Below, in pieces: positions 36,320 through 39,916 of a stretch of DNA of 39,916 bases. How positions within the stretch are numbered: position 1 is the stretch's first letter; the number at the start of each line of letters is the position of its first letter. Source of the DNA: Bacteroidales bacterium (lineage in GTDB: Bacteria; Bacteroidota; Bacteroidia; Bacteroidales; ML635J-15); contig JAQUBO010000012.1 in NCBI GenBank assembly GCA_028686735.1, positions 1-39,916 on the forward strand. The letters are read 5' to 3'. The notes beneath the pieces are model-generated. The model ran no database searches and was not told where the DNA came from. It worked only from the letters and a program-made list of their open reading frames with translations. The translations under genes were made by a program, and so were the position numbers.

Positions 36320-37162
36320 TTATGCGGCAGTTTTATTACTTGTTTTAGAGTATTTTTTTAGAGACCAAAACACAAGAAATACTCCACCAAAGACAATGGG
36401 TATGCTTAGTATTTGTCCCATATTAAGGCTCATTGTTTCTTCAAAGGCTACTTGATTTTCTTTCACAAATTCGATAAAAAACCTTGCAGTAAATATTAGT
36501 ATAAAGAACATTCCTAAGAGGAAACCGCGTGCATTTCTAAATCGTTCAACTCTATAAAGCCTTAGTAGTATAATCGAAGTAATAATATAGAAAAAAGCTT
36601 CGTATAGTTGTGTAGGATGACTTGGAAGGGTTTCGCCATTTCGCATAAAAATAAATCCCCATGGCAAATCTGTATGATGTCCATAAATTTCTGAATTAAA
36701 AAGATTTCCTAATCTAATACAAGCTCCAGCGAATCCAGTGGGTATAGCAACTCTATCAATCAACCAAAAGAAACTTTTTTTAGTGGATTTACGTTGGAAT
36801 ATTAGCATTGCAATAATAATTCCTAATGCACCGCCATGACTCGCAAGTCCTTGAAAACCAGTAAAGTGAAATTCTGGATTAAAGCTCACTGGTAAAATAA
36901 TTTCTAACAAATTATATTTATAATATGCCCAATCGTAAAAAAAACAATGTCCTAATCTAGCACCGATTAATCCACCAAGAACTACATAAACAGTAAGAGA
37001 ATCTAGCTCTGAAACAGGCACACCTTCTTTTTGATATATCTTTTTTACAACAAAGTAGCCAATGATAAATCCTATAGCAAAAAGGATAGAATAATATCTA
37101 ATTTGAAAATTCCCTAAATCTATTAACGCAGGATTTACATCCCACAAAATTGCACTTATCAT
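36320..37162 (-). CDS. lgt: Prolipoprotein diacylglyceryl transferase
   Basis: IRYYSILFAIGFIIGY, GLIGARLGHCFFYDW, ASHGGALGII, IPTGFAGACIRLGNLFNSEIYG, HPTQLYEAFFY. Confidence 0.97.
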   Translation of the reverse strand: MISAILWDVNPALIDLGNFQIRYYSILFAIGFIIGYFVVKKIYQKEGVPVSELDSLTVYVVLGGLIGARLGHCFFYDWAYYKYNLLEIILPVSFNPEFHFTGFQGLASHGGALGIIIAMLIFQRKSTKKSFFWLIDRVAIPTGFAGACIRLGNLFNSEIYGHHTDLPWGFIFMRNGETLPSHPTQLYEAFFYIITSIILLRLYRVERFRNARGFLLGMFFILIFTARFFIEFVKENQVAFEETMSLNMGQILSIPIVFGGVFLVFWSLKKYSKTSNKTAA

Positions 37163-37261
37163 AATTTGGTCTATTTTTTGACAAATGTAAGTATCATATT
37201 TTTATTTGACTAAGATTATTTGATAAATATGTAAAAAAAGAAATTTATTTTTAAAAAAAAC

Positions 37262-37290
37262 TTGTATTTACATATTAAAAATTATATTTG
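37262..37290 (+). promoter_or_regulatory. Putative Bacteroidetes-type promoter of the C69 dipeptidase gene
   Basis: TTG at 37262 with TATATTTG at 37283-37290, about 18-nt spacer, 23 nt before ATG at 37313. Confidence 0.55.
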
Positions 37291-37312
37291 TACAAACTTA
37301 AAATTTATAATA

Positions 37313-38992
37313 ATGAGAAAATGTTTTTTTATTGTGCTTACTAGTTTGTTTTTATTCTCTATGGCTGGTTTCGCATGTACGAATTTTATTGTTACTAAAG
37401 GAGCATCAACAGATGGCTCTGTGATGGTAAGCTATGCTGCCGATAGTCATCTCCTTTATGGAGACTTATATCATTGGCCAGCTAAAAAATATCCAAAAGG
37501 CACAATGTTAAAGGTTTATGAGTGGGATACAGGAAAATATTTGGGTGAGATTTCACAAGTAGCGGAAACTTATAATGTTGTTGGAAATGTTAATGAGTTT
37601 CAAGTTGCTATTGGCGAAACTACTTATACAGGTAGAAGCGAGTTGGTTGATCCAGCAGGCATAATGGATTACGGAAGTCTAATATATATTACTTTACAAC
37701 GTGCAAAATCGGCTCGCGAAGCAATTAAAATAATTACCGAATTAATGGATACTTATGGATACGCAAGTACTGGAGAATCTTTTTCTGTATGTGATAAAAA
37801 TGAAGCATGGTTATTAGAATTAATTGGTAAAGGTCCAAATAATAAAGGTGCTGTTTGGGTAGCTCAACTTATTCCTGACGGTTATGTTTGTGCTCATGCA
37901 AATCATGCTAGAATTACTACATTTGATTATCAGAAAAAAAATGACTGGTTTAATAAAAAACAAACTACTTTTAACTCTAAAGACGTAATAAGCTTTGCTC
38001 GTGAAATGAAATATTTTGACGGGAAAGATGCTGATTTTAGTTTCTCAGATACTTATGCACCTGTTGACTTTGGTGGAGCTCGTTTTTGTGAAATGCGCGT
38101 TTGGGCATTTTATAATGCGGTAACAGAAGGCATGGATAAATATTGGGAATATGCAAAAGGAAATATTGAACATGGCGAAAATGGATATGCTACAAACAGA
38201 ATGCCTTTATGGGTAAAACCTACACAAAAAATTTCTCAAATAGATGTGTTTAAGTATATGGGAGACCACCTAGAAGGAACAGAACTTGATATGTCTAAAG
38301 ATATGGGAGCTGGACCTTTTGGAAATCCATACCGCTGGAGACCTCTAACATGGGAAGTGGACGGTGTTACTTATTGTAATGAAAGAGCAACTGCAACCCA
38401 ACAAACAGCATTCTCTTTTGTTGCACAACTTCGTAGCTGGTTACCAGATATGGTTGGTGGTATAAACTGGTTCTCAGTTGATGATGCTGCCACAACCGTT
38501 TATGTTCCTATGTATGCTTCAATTGATGTTATTCCAAAACCTTACAAAGTAGGAAATGGAGATTTAATGGAGTTTACTACAGAATCTGCTTTCTGGATGT
38601 TTAATCTTGTGTCAAATTTTGCTTATACACGATACAACCTGATTTATCCCGAAATAGAAAAAGTGCAAGCTGAATTACATAAAAGCTTCGTGCAAGGGAT
38701 AGCGAAAAATGATGAAAAACTTGCACAATTAAGTAAAACTGACCCAAGCAAAGTGAAAAATGAATTAAATAAGTTCTCCAATGATGCATCAACGACAACG
38801 CTTAAAAAATGGTCAGAATTGTTTGCATTCTTGTTTACTAAATATATGGACGGAAATATTAAAACTCCAACTGAAATCCCTGAAGGTTACCTTTATTATG
38901 CTCCTAAACTAGAACAACCAGGTTATGGAGATGACTGGTACCGCAGAATTGTTAAGGAAACAGGAGACCAGTTTAAAGTTATCGAACCGTAA
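37313..38992 (+). CDS. C69 family dipeptidase (PepD-like Ntn hydrolase), secreted
   Basis: Signal peptide followed by ACTNFIVTKGASTDGSVMVSYAADSH with a Cys nucleophile; GESFSVCDKNEAWLLELIGKG. ATG at 37313 preferred to the track start. Confidence 0.92.
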   Translation: MRKCFFIVLTSLFLFSMAGFACTNFIVTKGASTDGSVMVSYAADSHLLYGDLYHWPAKKYPKGTMLKVYEWDTGKYLGEISQVAETYNVVGNVNEFQVAIGETTYTGRSELVDPAGIMDYGSLIYITLQRAKSAREAIKIITELMDTYGYASTGESFSVCDKNEAWLLELIGKGPNNKGAVWVAQLIPDGYVCAHANHARITTFDYQKKNDWFNKKQTTFNSKDVISFAREMKYFDGKDADFSFSDTYAPVDFGGARFCEMRVWAFYNAVTEGMDKYWEYAKGNIEHGENGYATNRMPLWVKPTQKISQIDVFKYMGDHLEGTELDMSKDMGAGPFGNPYRWRPLTWEVDGVTYCNERATATQQTAFSFVAQLRSWLPDMVGGINWFSVDDAATTVYVPMYASIDVIPKPYKVGNGDLMEFTTESAFWMFNLVSNFAYTRYNLIYPEIEKVQAELHKSFVQGIAKNDEKLAQLSKTDPSKVKNELNKFSNDASTTTLKKWSELFAFLFTKYMDGNIKTPTEIPEGYLYYAPKLEQPGYGDDWYRRIVKETGDQFKVIEP

Positions 38993-39020
38993 ACTAAATA
39001 TTATGTTTATCCAAAATAGT

Positions 39021-39047
39021 AAGTCGTCCAAATTGGACGACTTTTTG
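39021..39047 (+). terminator. Rho-independent terminator of the C69 dipeptidase gene
   Basis: Perfect 10-bp stem AAGTCGTCCA-AAT-TGGACGACTT followed by TTT. Confidence 0.85.
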
Positions 39048-39243
39048 TTTTTAACTAAAGGTCGGAATGTTTTTATTAATCAAAATCAAGCTGTTGTTGA
39101 TTTGAAGCACATTGTGTGAAAACGTGGTCGTCTGTTTAATAATTTTTGAAATTAGAACAATGGAAACCAGTAAGTGAAGGAAATAATCGAATGACGAACA
39201 CTTCGATAAAAGCTCACTTCGACAAGCTCACTTCGACAAGCTC

Positions 39244-39293
39244 AGCACATCGCAGCACATCGCAGCACATCGCAGTGCATCGCAGTGCATCGC
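39244..39293. repeat. Five tandem 10-bp units (AGCACATCGC x3, AGTGCATCGC x2)
   Basis: Read directly; two sub-variants differing by CA->TG at units 4-5. Confidence 0.95.
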
Positions 39294-39353
39294 AAAGAAC
39301 AATCGAGCAATCGAACAATTGAACAATGGAACAATGGAACAGAAGAACAAAAA

Positions 39354-39468
39354 GAACAAGAGAGGTAAAAACAAAAAAATAAAGTAATTTATATCAGCGA
39401 AGGCACTCCCCTTTAGGGGCTGGGGGTAGGGTAGGCAATTTATTGATAGTAAAACATTTTTGAACAAT
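39354..39468 (+). repeat. 115-bp direct repeat, copy 1
   Basis: GAACAAGAGAGGTAAAAAC...CTCCCCTTTAGGGGCTGGGGGTAGGG...TTTTTGAACAAT; one mismatch to copy 2. Confidence 0.95.
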
Positions 39469-39646
39469 GGAACAACGAACAAAGAACAACGAACAAAGAA
39501 CAAAGAACAAAGAACACTTCGATAAAAGCTCAGTGCATCGCAAAAAACAACGAACAATCGAGCAATGGAACAGAAGAACAAAAAACAACGAACAAAGAAC
39601 AATTGAATCCGCCAGTTGGCGGAAACAATCGAACAATCGAACAATC

Positions 39647-39761
39647 GAACAAGAGAAGTAAAAACAAAAAAATAAAGTAATTTATATCAGCGAAGGCACT
39701 CCCCTTTAGGGGCTGGGGGTAGGGTAGGCAATTTATTGATAGTAAAACATTTTTGAACAAT
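39647..39761 (+). repeat. 115-bp direct repeat, copy 2
   Basis: 114/115 identical to 39354-39468 (offset 293 bp). Confidence 0.95.
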
Positions 39762-39826
39762 CGAACAATTGAACAATCGAACAATTGAACAATCGAACAA
39801 TTGAACAATCGAACAATGGAACAATA
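39755..39826. repeat. Nine tandem octamers GAACAATN, the first seven strictly alternating C/T (16-bp super-period)
   Basis: gaacaatc gaacaatt gaacaatc gaacaatt gaacaatc gaacaatt gaacaatc gaacaatg gaacaata. Confidence 0.95.
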
Positions 39827-39916
39827 GAACAAAAAACAAAAAACAAAAAACAAAAAACAACGAACAATCGAGCAATGGAACAGAAGAACAATCGAACACA
39901 AGTTTTTAATACTTGC

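Larger units (their letters stand above)
39150..39916. repeat. Composite non-coding repeat locus built from GAACAAN-type words and embedded longer repeats (runs to the window edge)
   Basis: Continuous short-period repetition (GAACAATC/T, GAACAAA, AAAAAAC) with strong strand asymmetry (A-rich, T-poor on +) and embedded hairpins; see separate findings. Confidence 0.9.

Noticed and set aside
36258-36455. Plus-strand ORF across the lgt/PNGase-like junction
   Set aside because: Antisense to two well-supported genes.
38925-39119. ORF overlapping the end of the C69 dipeptidase gene
   Set aside because: Runs through a perfect terminator hairpin and has no recognisable domain.
39228-39901. Overlapping ORFs on both strands in the repeat locus (e.g. 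39228-39644 -, 39530-39901 -, 39467-39661 +)
   Set aside because: Translations are pure repeat echoes (LFDCSIVRLFNCSIVQLF; NNEQRTKNNEQRTK); stop-free by composition, no signal of selection for protein.
39150-39916. CRISPR array
   Set aside because: No constant repeat with unique equal-length spacers; units are contiguous 7-16 bp words with nested longer duplications, and no cas genes are in the window.

Overview
The window is AT-rich and carries a typical Bacteroidetes (Bacteroidales-like) chromosomal segment. It encodes about 31 supportable proteins, with no rRNA, tRNA or CRISPR seen. From left to right: the C-terminal part of a PD40/OmpA-type protein, a class C beta-lactamase-like serine hydrolase, a MATE transporter, an acyl-CoA/AMP ligase, a DUF456 protein, a lipoprotein, BatE and BatD, an ABCG-like ABC transporter, a DUF4293 protein, MoxR, an OstA/LptA-like protein, an orphan P-loop protein, and a TfoX C-terminal-domain protein. 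These are followed by a very large fused Fe-S/flavin oxidoreductase and a tight minus-strand operon (hydG, two TM1266-like ACT proteins, two Rrf2 regulators). Next come ferritin, a PNPOx-like flavin protein, rubrerythrin, two lipoproteins, RecQ, GuaB, a four-gene peptidyl-prolyl isomerase cluster, a GLPGLI/PNGase F-like protein, Lgt and a C69 dipeptidase. The window ends in a non-coding mosaic repeat region. The points most worth a second look are: (1) the five-gene hydG operon with both regulator families in tandem duplicate and no hydE, hydF or hydA in view; (2) the single-polypeptide HcnA+HcnB+ferredoxin+HcnC-like oxidoreductase next to it; (3) a 196-bp MITE-like inverted-repeat element between hydG and ferritin; (4) the composite repeat locus at 39.15-39.92 kb; (5) a short interspersed intergenic repeat seen three times. 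All family names come from reading motifs by eye; no database search was run.
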